From a virus: DNA of 64,000 nucleotides. The DNA lies in the IMG/VR virus record IMGVR_UViG_3300018065_000015, positions 1 to 64,000 of that record; one strand, written 5' to 3'. Made by a program: the position numbers and the translations under genes. The notes under the pieces are model-generated. The model made no database searches and was not told the DNA's origin. It saw nothing but the letters and a program-made list of their open reading frames with translations. Positions 1 to 8,922 of the stretch are shown piece by piece (within the stretch, counting starts at the first letter, position 1; every line of letters starts with the position of its first letter).

Positions 1-417
1 GGCGACGCGCTGCTGGCGATCGGTCGAGAGTACGGTAAGATGCTAGACACTGATCCGAACATCCCGTATCTGGCCCCGCGCTTTCTATCGCTGGCCGATC
101 GGCGTTGGTTCAGTATCAGTGGACTGGATACGCACTTCACGTTGCAACACGGTGACGTGACCGAGCAGATGCCACCGACGTTTGAGGGCATATCATATGA
201 CCTCGGCCAACCGACGCTGATGGAATGGCGCCGGATAGTTATGGAGAACCAGGAACATGGCCCTCTCGCAGCAGATGAAGCAGATCCTTCTCGACCCGGA
301 GACATCAGCGACGGTCCTGTTGATCGCCGCGAGCGACCTGCTCGGCCCGGAGTGGCTGAACTGGGACCCGATGACGATCCGGATGGAGATGCAGGAGGAG
401 TTGGGATCCCCGCTTAA
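1..417 (+). CDS. Unknown protein, 5' end outside window
   Basis: The reading frame is open from base 1, so the start lies upstream. The first 80 codons look like real coding sequence. After about base 240 the translation becomes rich in Pro, Asp and Arg, as expected when a GC-rich gene is read out of frame. From base 257 it overlaps a well-supported gene in the +1 frame for 160 bases. Either the two genes truly overlap, or the first is fused to the second by a +1 shift near 240-257, or there is a sequence error. No domain recognised. Confidence 0.5.
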   Translation, partial: GDALLAIGREYGKMLDTDPNIPYLAPRFLSLADRRWFSISGLDTHFTLQHGDVTEQMPPTFEGISYDLGQPTLMEWRRIVMENQEHGPLAADEADPSRPGDISDGPVDRRERPARPGVAELGPDDDPDGDAGGVGIPA

Positions 418-970
418 GGAGCCTTCTTTCAACAAGCTCCTGGCAGCGAGGGAACTCGTAACGACCGATGGGTTTTACACTAACCTTCCGGACTTCATCC
501 GACTCTGCAACGCCCTCTACAACGGTAGCGTCAGTCCGCATGCGTTTGACCCCGCAGACGCAGGGGAAATTGCGTGGGCTATTACTGAATCTCTCCTTAT
601 CTGGCCACCCGATCCGAATGAAGAAGAACCATTCACTGATCAGATACTTGAGTACATCGGTAAGACGCTAGATGAAGAGGGCATTATGACTCCTCCCGAC
701 GTCTTGCGGCTCGGCATCTTGAACGAGCAGACGTGGGAGAAGGTGCAGGCGACCTACTCAGACGATCCGTCGATGTTCAACGCGATCTACGACAAAGAGC
801 GTGAGAAGACCGACGAGATCAACGCCGTGGTGAAAGCCCGGCTGCGGCGCCTGCTGGAGACGCTGGACGCCCTGCCGTTGCGAGACGGCGACGCCACCGA
901 CTCCGTTAAGCGTATGCTTGGGGCAATTCAATCCAAAGAAGAAGAGGGCAGCAAACTCAAACCGATTTGA
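257..970 (+). CDS. Unknown protein, 237 aa
   Basis: ATG start with GGAG about 10 bases upstream. The frame is closed by a stop at 236-238, so it cannot start much earlier. The protein is acidic and predicted mostly helical, with no signal peptide or membrane segment. It begins inside the end of the preceding partial ORF. No family recognised. Confidence 0.75.
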   Translation: MALSQQMKQILLDPETSATVLLIAASDLLGPEWLNWDPMTIRMEMQEELGSPLKEPSFNKLLAARELVTTDGFYTNLPDFIRLCNALYNGSVSPHAFDPADAGEIAWAITESLLIWPPDPNEEEPFTDQILEYIGKTLDEEGIMTPPDVLRLGILNEQTWEKVQATYSDDPSMFNAIYDKEREKTDEINAVVKARLRRLLETLDALPLRDGDATDSVKRMLGAIQSKEEEGSKLKPI

Positions 971-996
971 GTCTTGGCTGTCCGTCGGAGGACAGC

Positions 997-2319
997 ATGC
1001 CCAGAATGCCCGAAACGTCTGATAGTGACTACACGGCTATCACACCAGACCTACGTGAACGGCGGCAAAGGCGCGGGCGCCGAACCGCCGAGACCATCGA
1101 CCAGGAGCGGCTGCGGTCCATTGGTAACGACCGCAGCTGGATTCGCAACGAGGCCTGGCGCGCACCGACTCCAGTAGTCTTCAACGCCAACTACTCGTTC
1201 GTTCGCGTGCTGTCGCACGTAACGCACACCGCTACATCTATGTCGGACTACGGTGGACGATACGTTTCGGCGAGGAGTAGCGACGGCAACTACGAGTGGG
1301 ATGCCACCGTAGGAGACGTCATCCTGGCGTGCTATCATCATCGACGCATGGCCGAGGAGATGCGACTGTATGTTGCGCTGCCGGATTCGTTGACATACCA
1401 CGTCAATACCGGCAAGATCATGCGCGAGACTGGTTGGCATCGCCTGATGCGTCCGATCGCGCGCAGCTGGCTCGCCATGCTACCCATCCACCGAATCGTC
1501 CGTGCCTGCATTGAAGGGACAACCGAGATTGATGCCGCGGTCGCGCTATCGTCCGACATGTCACGTGACGACACGGCAGCGCTACGCAACGCACGTGCAC
1601 ATTTGCAGGAAATCCTCGCAGAAGCACTGCGTGCACCGGAGGACAGCTTCGAACGACTGATTCAGATGCAGTTCGAGGACCTTCGGCACCGGCTGATGTA
1701 CATGACGGGTCAGAACCGGGAGTTCATCATGTCGGCGCTCCAGAGTCACTACAATCGCGATTTTCCGTCGCGCTCACGCGCCATGGATGACATCCGCGAT
1801 ATGCTGCGCAACTGCGAGATCGACGGGGTTGCCGGCAACCTGACGCGTCGTGTACGCCACGACGCCAACGACTGCCGCGCGCTGGTACTGATGCTCGAGG
1901 GCTGCCTCGGGGTCGTCCAGGCGGAGCACCGTCGCCAGGCGTGGGTTGAGGACATCATCACGCGACTCGACGGGTGGCCCCACACCACCGGAGGCGTGAA
2001 CAACCTAGTGGCCGATATGGATCTGTACGACGTGCTCGACGCAGCCAACGGCCTAATACAAAGCGAGGAATTCGTAGCTATCTCGCGAGACGGCACGCTA
2101 CAACGCCAAGAAAACCCGGATGTGGATGAAGCACTTGGCGCTGTCAGACGTGTACTCGCCGATCGCTACGGTCTCGACCGCAGCAGGAGTCAGATCCGTG
2201 CTGCATTGCAAGACGTCTTCGACGAACGCGGAGGAGACGCAGAGGAACCGCAAGGTCCTGTTACAAGTGAAAGACGTCCAAGAGGAGTACGTTTAGACAG
2301 GAGAGATGATGGCGACTAA
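997..2319 (+). CDS. Unknown protein, 440 aa, with shared C-terminal tag
   Basis: The ATG at 997 is chosen because GGAGGA sits 4-5 bases upstream; a TTG at 967 overlapping the previous stop is less likely. The protein is Arg-rich and helical with no recognised domain. It ends in the sequence PRGVRLDRRDDGD, which matches the tails of several other proteins in this window. The last 14 bases overlap the start of the AAA+ ATPase, so the two are probably translationally coupled. Confidence 0.8.
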   Translation: MPRMPETSDSDYTAITPDLRERRQRRGRRTAETIDQERLRSIGNDRSWIRNEAWRAPTPVVFNANYSFVRVLSHVTHTATSMSDYGGRYVSARSSDGNYEWDATVGDVILACYHHRRMAEEMRLYVALPDSLTYHVNTGKIMRETGWHRLMRPIARSWLAMLPIHRIVRACIEGTTEIDAAVALSSDMSRDDTAALRNARAHLQEILAEALRAPEDSFERLIQMQFEDLRHRLMYMTGQNREFIMSALQSHYNRDFPSRSRAMDDIRDMLRNCEIDGVAGNLTRRVRHDANDCRALVLMLEGCLGVVQAEHRRQAWVEDIITRLDGWPHTTGGVNNLVADMDLYDVLDAANGLIQSEEFVAISRDGTLQRQENPDVDEALGAVRRVLADRYGLDRSRSQIRAALQDVFDERGGDAEEPQGPVTSERRPRGVRLDRRDDGD

Positions 2320-4012
2320 ATTCGCTCAGTCCTTCATGTCGAAGATCGACTCTGGATCGTCTGTCATTTGGGTGTACTTGTCTGGCGACGAGGGCCGCGC
2401 AGAGCGAGCCCTGAAAGAGATCGCTGCCGAGTATACCAGGCAGACGCCTGTTGATCTGCGATGGTACAGCTGGAACTGTGTGACGGGAGCCAGCTGGAAT
2501 ACGAAGTGTATCGACCCGTTACAAGCATTGCAGGAGGCTGCTTCCCAGAAGCTGCCAGGGGACGGCCTGATTCTCATGAAGGATCTTGGCTCGTATCTCA
2601 ACGGCCAGGGGCAGAAGAACCTGCAACTACGAAGAGCGCTCATGGAGATTTGCATCGACAACGCGCTCAGCAACGACAAGAGAACGCGACCTATCGTCAC
2701 ACTGGCCAACACGCCAGTCCCTCACGCCGATATTGCGGAGTACTGCGACGTCATCGACTTCGAGCTCCCGCGATACGACGAGATGAAGAAAGACGTGTTC
2801 GACTTCATCGTTGGCTCCGCCGCACGGAGCAATAAAGGTAAGAAGAAGACAACTGTGGATGCAGAGCTGGAAGAAAAGATCATCCGCTCGATGCTCGGAA
2901 CGACCTCCGAAGAAGCACAGCGCATCTTTGCGTACGCGTGTGCTGTGAGTGGGGGCGTCAACGAGCAGTGTCTGGACATCATCGCCGCCGAAAAGGCGAA
3001 GGTGATCCGGAAGGTGGAGGGTCTGCGCTTCATTCCGCACGAGAAGATCCCGAACGCCGATCAGATCGGTGGCTTCAAGACCTTCTTGTCGTGGCTGCGT
3101 AAGCGCGCTCGTGCCTACACCCAGCACGCCCAAACTGTCGGGCTGGAGCTCCCACGGGGCTCGGTCCTGATCGGGCCTGCGGGTACGGGCAAGACACTGG
3201 TGGCGAAAGCCGCGGCCAAGATGCTTGGGCTGGACCTGGTGCTGATGGACATCGGCAGCATGTTCGACAAGTATGTCGGCGGATCGGAAGCGAAGATCCG
3301 TTCTGCCCTCCAAATGGTCGCAGCCATGCCGAACGCCCTGCTCATGATCGACGAGATCGACAAGGCTTTCGGCGGCGCCCACGAGAACCAGGCTGCGGAC
3401 AGCGGCGTGGCGTCTCGGGTGTTGAGCTACTTCCTCAACTGGCTGAGCGAGCGGGACATGGCGTCCGATTCTGACGCCCGTACGTTCGTCATGGTCACGA
3501 TGAACCGAACGGCTGGGGTTCCCGATGAACTCCTGCGTGCCGGACGATTCGATCGGGTGTGGTCCACGGACCTGCCGGACCAAGACGAGCGGCTCGAGAT
3601 CCTCAGCATCCACCTGGACCGGCGCAACTGCGACTCGGCCCACTACGGAAAGTCACTGCGTACAGTGGTGACCGGCACCGACCAATACACCGGCGCAGAG
3701 CTGGAAGAGATCGTGATCAGCGCTCGCAATGACGCCTACGACGACCGTATGTCGAAGTGGGAGGACGCGGGCAAGAAGGGCGACCCGCCCGACGCTGAAG
3801 CGATCCGTCCGACTGCCGAAGAGCTTCTTGCCGCTGCGAGAGAAATCACGCCGGTAGCGAAGATCAACGCAGATGCTGTCGCCGCTATCAGAAAATTCTG
3901 CCAGGAGAACACCTACCCGGTCAACGGGGAACGCGTTCACAATACTGGCCGCAAGTCGCGGAAGGTCTCCACCGAGAGAGCCGCCACGGCTGCAGACCCC
4001 TCCTCCAACTAG
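2306..4012 (+). CDS. AAA+ ATPase, Ycf46-like
   Basis: A 568-residue AAA+ ATPase. The N-terminal half (about 1-240) resembles the degenerate ATPase-like region of Ycf46 proteins. The active module shows Walker A GPAGTGKT near residue 290, Walker B LLMIDEID near 348, a sensor region with VTMNRT, and GRFDR near 412 that supplies arginine-finger-type residues. It is followed directly by DUF1257 and DUF2997 genes, the usual neighbours of Ycf46 in cyanobacteria, which supports the assignment. The molecular role of this trio is not established; substrate remodelling is an inference from the AAA+ fold. ATGATG start with AGGAGA just upstream. The C terminus (RKSRKVSTER) fits the tag shared with other proteins here. 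Confidence 0.9.
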   Translation: MMATKFAQSFMSKIDSGSSVIWVYLSGDEGRAERALKEIAAEYTRQTPVDLRWYSWNCVTGASWNTKCIDPLQALQEAASQKLPGDGLILMKDLGSYLNGQGQKNLQLRRALMEICIDNALSNDKRTRPIVTLANTPVPHADIAEYCDVIDFELPRYDEMKKDVFDFIVGSAARSNKGKKKTTVDAELEEKIIRSMLGTTSEEAQRIFAYACAVSGGVNEQCLDIIAAEKAKVIRKVEGLRFIPHEKIPNADQIGGFKTFLSWLRKRARAYTQHAQTVGLELPRGSVLIGPAGTGKTLVAKAAAKMLGLDLVLMDIGSMFDKYVGGSEAKIRSALQMVAAMPNALLMIDEIDKAFGGAHENQAADSGVASRVLSYFLNWLSERDMASDSDARTFVMVTMNRTAGVPDELLRAGRFDRVWSTDLPDQDERLEILSIHLDRRNCDSAHYGKSLRTVVTGTDQYTGAELEEIVISARNDAYDDRMSKWEDAGKKGDPPDAEAIRPTAEELLAAAREITPVAKINADAVAAIRKFCQENTYPVNGERVHNTGRKSRKVSTERAATAADPSSN

Positions 4013-4022
4013 GAGATTTGCA

Positions 4023-4445
4023 TTGAGCCACATGACTCGACGCAAAAGCGCTATCAAGGACGCCGCGGCCTTGAAAAAAGCGTGCGACAAGATTCCCGGC
4101 GCACAATATATGGGCGTCGCCAAGGGCAAAGGCGGTGGCATGCGCAACAAGCACGGCCACCAAGTCCAACTGCCCGGTTGGCGATACCCTGTAACGATCG
4201 ATCAGACCACTGGGGAATGTTCGTTCGACAACTACAACGGCTCTTGGGGTAAAGAGAAAGAACTCGACAACCTCAAGCAGCAGTACGGGGTCGAAGCTGC
4301 CAAAGCCAAGGCGGAAGCCGAAGGCGCTACCGAGATGGAAGAACTGAAACTGGACGACGGCTCGATCAAGCTGGTCATCCCCATCGGGGGCGGTGACTAC
4401 GCGGTCGAAGGCGACGGCGGCGGAGGTGATGGCTGGGACGTCTAG
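4023..4445 (+). CDS. DUF1257 (Ycf35-like) protein
   Basis: Starts at TTG, giving MSHMTRRKSAIKD; members of this family characteristically begin MSHxT, and AGGAG lies 6 bases upstream, so the later ATG is rejected. At 140 aa it matches the family length. The C-terminal part (YGVEAAKAKAE, then LDDGSIKLVI) follows the family pattern. It lies ten bases after the AAA+ ATPase gene and just before DUF2997, forming the known ycf46-ycf35-DUF2997 association. Function unknown. The Gly/Asp-rich tail (GGDGGGGDGWDV-like) is unusual. Confidence 0.88.
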   Translation: MSHMTRRKSAIKDAAALKKACDKIPGAQYMGVAKGKGGGMRNKHGHQVQLPGWRYPVTIDQTTGECSFDNYNGSWGKEKELDNLKQQYGVEAAKAKAEAEGATEMEELKLDDGSIKLVIPIGGGDYAVEGDGGGGDGWDV

Positions 4446-4454
4446 TCCTGCCAA

Positions 4455-4474
4455 TTTTATTCACGAGAACAAGA
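4455..4474 (+). promoter_or_regulatory. Repeated TTATTC/GAATAA hairpin, copy a
   Basis: TTATTC at 4457-4462, loop ACGA, then GAACAA at 4467-4472 (one mismatch). It lies just before the Shine-Dalgarno of the DUF2997 gene and is followed by GATTGGAGA, as in the copy near 18340. It is one of five similar elements at gene starts in this window; the role is inferred to be regulatory. Confidence 0.55.
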
Positions 4475-4485
4475 TTGGAGAACAA

Positions 4486-4695
4486 ATGCCTATCACCGGA
4501 CCCCGCATCGAGATTACGGTCTCTCCCAAGGGAGAAGCAACGACCGCAGTTTTCGGCGTCCAAGGCGGCAGCTGCCGCGCCCTGACCGAAGGTTACGAGA
4601 ACCTGTTCGGTGAGGTTGAAGAAACCCTCGACACCGCAGAGGCTTACGAAGATCCCGAGGAAATCGAGATCAAGGGTGAGCAAAAGGGCGGTTAA
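4486..4695 (+). CDS. DUF2997 protein
   Basis: A 69-residue protein matching DUF2997: an N-terminal beta segment IEITVSPKGEA, then GVQGGSCRALTEGYENLFG, then a polar tail. GGAG lies 7 bases before the ATG. It is the third member of the AAA+ ATPase/DUF1257/DUF2997 cassette. DUF2997 proteins are small partners of unknown function. A copy of the window's repeated hairpin lies in the short leader, so its translation may be tuned separately from the ATPase. The 243 bases that follow (4696-4938) have no gene or tRNA that I can support. Confidence 0.85.
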   Translation: MPITGPRIEITVSPKGEATTAVFGVQGGSCRALTEGYENLFGEVEETLDTAEAYEDPEEIEIKGEQKGG

Positions 4696-4938
4696 CTGAA
4701 ATAAGTCCCAGGACGAGGATGAACGGGCAGCAGCTCCGGAGGCGACGGCCTCCAACAGGAGTTGGGCGTGCCCTCTGCCTTACACCCACGTGACGCGCAC
4801 GTAGTTGTGTCGGTGTGAGTGTCTGGACGGGAGCCGGGGTGTTGGATACATGCCAAAGTGTGAGCCCATCATAGCCGCACACGGCCCAGCTTAAAGGGGA
4901 AGCCGGCCCTGGGACTTTTACTATTCAAGGAGGACGAC

Positions 4939-5328
4939 ATGCCAAATGTCGAAATCGTCATTGAGGGAGACGGCACAGTTCGTCATCTGGTTGATGCCAA
5001 CTCTGAGCGCATCGGCCAGGCTATTGCTGGCGAGAAGATTGATACTCGCCGCGCCTCGCACGTGGAGACGTGGTCGAGTCTCACTGACGACGCTAAGAAG
5101 CTGCTTCTGGAGACGCGACTGGTTCGTTTGAAGAATGGCGTGCCCCACGCACGCGTCTTCGGGTCGACCCGGATCGTGGACATCCAGAACTACTTCTGGG
5201 CGGATCTTACGCCATGCAACGGCCCCATCCAGGGACCGTTTGTAAACTACGAGCAGGCCATTGGTTCTGAAATCAAATGGCTTCAATCACAAAACCTGCC
5301 CATGCCGAAGGAAGACAATGCCGACTGA
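4939..5328 (+). CDS. Unknown protein, 129 aa
   Basis: Very strong Shine-Dalgarno (AAGGAGG, 7 bases upstream). A soluble mixed alpha/beta protein without membrane segments or recognised motifs. Its last 11 bases overlap the next gene, suggesting coupled expression with the downstream members of the AAA+ cluster. Confidence 0.8.
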   Translation: MPNVEIVIEGDGTVRHLVDANSERIGQAIAGEKIDTRRASHVETWSSLTDDAKKLLLETRLVRLKNGVPHARVFGSTRIVDIQNYFWADLTPCNGPIQGPFVNYEQAIGSEIKWLQSQNLPMPKEDNAD

Positions 5329-6433
5329 CGGCGAAGCCTACGAAGGCGGACAGCTTTTACAACACATCTCGCGACACGTTTTTATCGTGATGCTACACGT
5401 CTCGTGGCCGCGGTTGAGCTTCAAGATCGACAACGCCAAAGTGTCGGTCCCTGCCAACGGCGGTAGCCAAGACAAGGAGAAGGAGGTTCAGGAGAAGTAC
5501 CGGACAGACCCGAAGTTCAAGTTCTGTCCTGAGGACTGGAGCAAACGCCTCGGCAACCTCGAGTACCGCGCCCGAACACGCCTCTCAAACGCATCCATCA
5601 AGTTTGCCACGCGCGGAATGGCTGTGCTACCAGTCACCCGTGCCGCTGACGTGTTCTCTGGATTCCGTACGCTCCGCGAGGAGCTGATGGGCTATCAGGA
5701 GGACTTCGTCAGCGACTACGAGCAGATCTTGGCGGATCTAAAAGATGACCTCGCAGTTGAGGTCTACGACCAAGCCTCCGGCAAGATGCCGAGTAAGCAG
5801 GAAATCGCAACGAAATTCGGGCTTACTTGGGCGATCGTGCCTGCTGGTGGCGGCAGCAACATCAACGGTGAGCAGATCGATTTGCTGCGCAGCATCCTCC
5901 GAAGGGCGCTGCCAAACGCAAACGACATACTCGCCGTCGATATCGAGGAGGCGTCGCTCATGCTCGACCAGATCGAGTCGCAGCTGACCTCGTCGGCGAT
6001 CACCGACGAAGAGGCGGCTGAGCTGATCGGCGAGGCGCGTGAGCAGATGAACAAGTTCACCGAGCAGATGCTCGAGGACATGGCTCGCGAACCGCGCCAA
6101 CTGCTGGTCGACGCGACTGATAACCTGATGGAGGCTCTCACAGATCCCAAACGCATAGTACAGAACGGCACCATCGCACAGGTCGAGCGCGCCTTCGAAA
6201 TGGTCGAAGGCTTCTCATTCCTGGCCGGCGATGAGCTGCTCGCTGAAATCAAGCGAGTGCGTTCGCGGCTGAACGAGCACGAAGTCAAACAGCTGAACTC
6301 GGATGCCGAGATCGGGGCCAAGCTGGCCGCCGGTTTGCAAGGCGTGCGAGACGAGGCTGCCAATGCGCGGTCCGCTGCGACCGCCGTACGGCAGTTCCGC
6401 GGAATCCGTTTCCGGGAAACCGCTGACACGTAA
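5318..6433 (+). CDS. Helical protein, DUF3150-like arrangement, 371 aa
   Basis: ATG at 5318, overlapping the previous stop, with AAGGAAG upstream. The body is long and helical, with an acidic heptad-like stretch around residues 195-340. It may be a DUF3150-type protein, a family often found next to phage and bacterial AAA+ ATPases; this rests on the N-terminal pattern and context only. It ends in FRGIRFRETADT, a clear instance of the window's shared C-terminal tag. A strong inverted repeat follows. Confidence 0.8.
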   Translation: MPTDGEAYEGGQLLQHISRHVFIVMLHVSWPRLSFKIDNAKVSVPANGGSQDKEKEVQEKYRTDPKFKFCPEDWSKRLGNLEYRARTRLSNASIKFATRGMAVLPVTRAADVFSGFRTLREELMGYQEDFVSDYEQILADLKDDLAVEVYDQASGKMPSKQEIATKFGLTWAIVPAGGGSNINGEQIDLLRSILRRALPNANDILAVDIEEASLMLDQIESQLTSSAITDEEAAELIGEAREQMNKFTEQMLEDMAREPRQLLVDATDNLMEALTDPKRIVQNGTIAQVERAFEMVEGFSFLAGDELLAEIKRVRSRLNEHEVKQLNSDAEIGAKLAAGLQGVRDEAANARSAATAVRQFRGIRFRETADT

Positions 6434-6444
6434 CAAACAGGTGT

Positions 6445-6490
6445 GCCGCGGGTGGTTTTACTATTGCTTGCCCATTTCCCCACCCGCGGC
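6445..6490 (+). terminator. Inverted repeat, terminator-like
   Basis: GCCGCGGGTGG (6445-6455) pairs perfectly with CCACCCGCGGC (6480-6490), with a 24-base loop and pyrimidine-rich sequence after it. It lies in the 80-base gap after the tagged 371-aa gene. The loop is long for an intrinsic terminator, so it may be a processing hairpin instead. Confidence 0.5.
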
Positions 6491-6513
6491 CTCCTTTTCC
6501 TATAGGAGATACT

Positions 6514-6990
6514 ATGTCCACAGCAAAGAACCTGATTCAGATGCGCACGCAGTTGGCGCACATCTCGCTGCCGGTAAGCCAGAAGGCAAAAACAGCAGCA
6601 CTGCGGCTTGGAGCTGCACTCTGGGACGTTGTGCCCACACTGCCGGTCGACATATCGTACGGCGGGACTGGCCAGGTAACGCTCGAGATCGAGCTTACTG
6701 GCGGAACCGTAGGCACGGTGGAGATCGATGCCGAGGGGTACTTCTACGTGGACACCGGAACGCCCGACGAAGGTCTGGCACTCGACATCCTGATGTTCCT
6801 CGACAGGGAGACAGGCGATGGCGAAAGCCACGAAGAAGAAGGCACCAGTCAAACGGACGGGCAAGAAGAAGCGCCCGGCCCCAAAGAAGGTGCAGATCAA
6901 AAAGAAGGCCAAGGTCAAGATGACCCGGCTCAAGAAGAAGGTAGCCAAGAAGAAGGTCAAGAAGAAAGCAAAGATGCCGACACGCAGTAG
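6514..6990 (+). CDS. Unknown protein with acidic tail, 158 aa
   Basis: AGGAG 6 bases before the ATG. Residues 1-100 form a compact alpha/beta domain with no recognised motif. The last 55 residues are Glu/Gln/Gly-rich, and their DNA also encodes, in another frame, the lysine-rich start of the next gene. GAAGAAG runs read as Glu in this frame and Lys in the other. Either the tail is used or it is a by-product of a long overlap. Confidence 0.7.
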   Translation: MSTAKNLIQMRTQLAHISLPVSQKAKTAALRLGAALWDVVPTLPVDISYGGTGQVTLEIELTGGTVGTVEIDAEGYFYVDTGTPDEGLALDILMFLDRETGDGESHEEEGTSQTDGQEEAPGPKEGADQKEGQGQDDPAQEEGSQEEGQEESKDADTQ

Positions 6991-7354
6991 TGCGGTGAAG
7001 TACACCTTCAAGAACGGGGTCAAGCACGGCTCCGACGGAAGTACGGCGTACCCATCCAAATGCAAAGAGTCCACATCGTCGAACGGGCTGACCAAGTACC
7101 TGACGATCCTGTGGACCGATGACACACTCTCCTGCGACTGTCGCGGGTGGGCGATCCTCAAGAAGGATTCTGCTGGTAATCCCAAGCCCCGCACGTGCAA
7201 ACACTGCAAGGCATCGGAGGCCAGCGACTACGACGACATGACCGCTGTCGATCAGTTCCAGCCGGGCACGGCCAACGCGCCGCGCAGCACGCAGCTGGAT
7301 CTCAGTGACGAGCGTCAATGGCGGGGCATTCGTTTCCGCAATACCGAAGACTAG
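6818..7354 (+). CDS. SWIM-type zinc-finger protein with basic N terminus
   Basis: 178 aa. AGGGAGA lies 6 bases before the ATG. Residues 1-52 are almost all Lys, Ala, Arg and Val, like a histone H1 tail, and should bind nucleic acid. Residues around 105-130 show CDC followed by CKHC, fitting the CxC-xn-CxH pattern of SWIM zinc fingers. It ends in WRGIRFRNTED, matching the shared C-terminal tag. The 5' 173 bases overlap the acidic tail of the previous gene in a different frame. Confidence 0.78.
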   Translation: MAKATKKKAPVKRTGKKKRPAPKKVQIKKKAKVKMTRLKKKVAKKKVKKKAKMPTRSSAVKYTFKNGVKHGSDGSTAYPSKCKESTSSNGLTKYLTILWTDDTLSCDCRGWAILKKDSAGNPKPRTCKHCKASEASDYDDMTAVDQFQPGTANAPRSTQLDLSDERQWRGIRFRNTED

Positions 7355-7364
7355 CACCAACCCA

Positions 7365-7430
7365 GTCGATTGAATTTGGACCTGCTGTCGAAGCCACGTT
7401 GGCCAGACGGCGGTCCTTCCGTCAATCGAC
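7365..7430 (+). promoter_or_regulatory. Leader hairpin before the GP88 gene
   Basis: GTCGATTGA (7365-7373) pairs with TCAATCGAC (7422-7430). The 3' arm ends at the base before the AGGAGG ribosome site of the next gene. This could present or limit access to that site. Confidence 0.4.
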
Positions 7431-7442
7431 AGGAGGTGCTTC

Positions 7443-8138
7443 GTGCTTCAGCCCGGTAACTCTAAACTGGGTAACATTCATACATTCAGTCTCCCACCGT
7501 GCATCACTTGCCCTGGTGAGACAGAAGTGTGTGCTGCAAACTGCTACGGAAAGAAAGGTCACTTCCGCCGCTCCAACGTGAAGAGCAGCCACGCTGCGAA
7601 CCACAAGGCGGTGAAGAAGGACAATTTCGTAAGCAAGATGGTGGATGAAATCCAGCGGAAGAACGTCAAGACGCTGCGGATCCACGTCACGGGCGACTTC
7701 TTTGACGCCCCATACATCCGCAAGTGGATTGCCGTTGCCGAACAGTGCCCGGACGTGACGTTCTACGCGTACACCCGGTCCTGGCGCATCAAGCGATTGA
7801 TGCCCGCACTGACCGATTTCAACGCGCTGCCCAACACCAAGTTGTGGTGGTCGGTTGATGAGGACACCCACGAGATCGACGGCAAGCCGCCGACCCTCAA
7901 GGGCGTTCGGTCCGCCTACATGCAGACCTCTGACGACGAAGTTGTCCCTGCCTACTGCGACATGGTGCTGCGTACCAAGCGCGCCACGCTCGTACGGTTC
8001 ACCAGCGGCCGCCTCGTGTGCCCTGGCGAGAACGGGATGACGTACAAAAGAAAAATGACGTGCGAGCGCTGCCGCATTTGTCAGACTGACAAGAAGGTGC
8101 CCCGCAAGGCTCGCACCCGGAAAAAGGTGAATGCCTAG
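7443..8138 (+). CDS. GP88-family phage protein (copy 1)
   Basis: 231 aa, GTG start with AGGAGG 6 bases upstream. It matches the phage GP88 family: LPPCITCPGETEVCAANCYGK near the start, RIHVTGDFFDAPYI and FYAYTRSWR in the middle, and a Cys cluster CERCRIC at the end. Regularly spaced cysteines suggest metal or Fe-S binding; the function is unknown. A diverged paralogue lies at 18677-19387 with the same blocks (CYGKKG, RIHAVGDFYSAAYI, TYTRSWR). Confidence 0.87.
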   Translation: MLQPGNSKLGNIHTFSLPPCITCPGETEVCAANCYGKKGHFRRSNVKSSHAANHKAVKKDNFVSKMVDEIQRKNVKTLRIHVTGDFFDAPYIRKWIAVAEQCPDVTFYAYTRSWRIKRLMPALTDFNALPNTKLWWSVDEDTHEIDGKPPTLKGVRSAYMQTSDDEVVPAYCDMVLRTKRATLVRFTSGRLVCPGENGMTYKRKMTCERCRICQTDKKVPRKARTRKKVNA

Positions 8139-8922
8139 AAGACCACGCGACCTCCGAAAGGAGCCGCATTGGGAAGAGCATATCGGTGATTACTTCGGTA
8201 ACGTCGAAGGATGGGTCGCAGAAAATACCCTCCAACGCTGGGCACAGACCAGCGGCTCCTTCCCGATCCGGCCCTATCTCGGAAGCATAATCGCTATCTC
8301 ACCGGAAAAGAAAGAGTACATCAACGGCGCCGCCTTTTGGCGCCACGACATCATCGCCGATGCGTGGCGCGGCCCTTTCAATATGGGCGGCGCGTTGATG
8401 CTACTCACAGCAGATCCGGGAACACTGTCCGGCCGAGTAAAAGATAACAACATAATCGGCCGGTGGTACGGCAATCGTGTGACGACCGCCTGGCGGTACA
8501 CGAAATTGCAACCCCGCAACGGCGAGCACTCCAACGACTGGCTCGACGCCGTGCGTAACAACCACAAGGACATCAGTTGGGATGTCAAAATGTTCATGAA
8601 CGTACAGCTTACGGGCTTGACGCCGTACGCCAAGACGCCGAATGACTTCCGCAGGATCATCAACGCGATGTTCCAGCCGCTCATCACGGATTACACGTGG
8701 ATGGACGACGGTCATCTATGGGCGCTGCGGGATGCGTGTGAACAGATGCCGAAAGGCACATGGAAAAAGATGCGTGAATGGCTACTACGCCAGAAGCTAT
8801 CTGACGAGGCGCGACTGGCGCTCGGTGGTCGGCCCGGCCGGCTCGCCGAAAATCAAACGCCAGCGGAGAATCGTAAGTTTCGCAAGGTCAACATCGAACG
8901 AACGGAAGGAACTTCGGAATGA
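8131..8922 (+). CDS. Unknown protein with shared C-terminal tag, 263 aa
   Basis: ATG overlaps the preceding stop. The protein is Trp-rich (WEEH, GWVAE, RWAQ and others), soluble and of no recognised family. The C terminus NRKFRKVNIERTEG aligns without gaps to the tags of other proteins in this window. The tail is followed by an ATGA overlap with a small membrane protein. Confidence 0.78.
   Translation: MPRRPRDLRKEPHWEEHIGDYFGNVEGWVAENTLQRWAQTSGSFPIRPYLGSIIAISPEKKEYINGAAFWRHDIIADAWRGPFNMGGALMLLTADPGTLSGRVKDNNIIGRWYGNRVTTAWRYTKLQPRNGEHSNDWLDAVRNNHKDISWDVKMFMNVQLTGLTPYAKTPNDFRRIINAMFQPLITDYTWMDDGHLWALRDACEQMPKGTWKKMREWLLRQKLSDEARLALGGRPGRLAENQTPAENRKFRKVNIERTEGTSE

Noticed and set aside
2627-3643. 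Minus-strand ORF of 338 aa opposite the AAA+ ATPase
   Set aside because: It is a GC-rich shadow of a clear AAA+ gene, with no ribosome site and low-complexity translation.
5764-7209. Minus-strand ORF of 481 aa
   Set aside because: It runs antisense to three plus-strand genes with proper starts, and its translation is Ser/Arg/Leu-rich shadow sequence.
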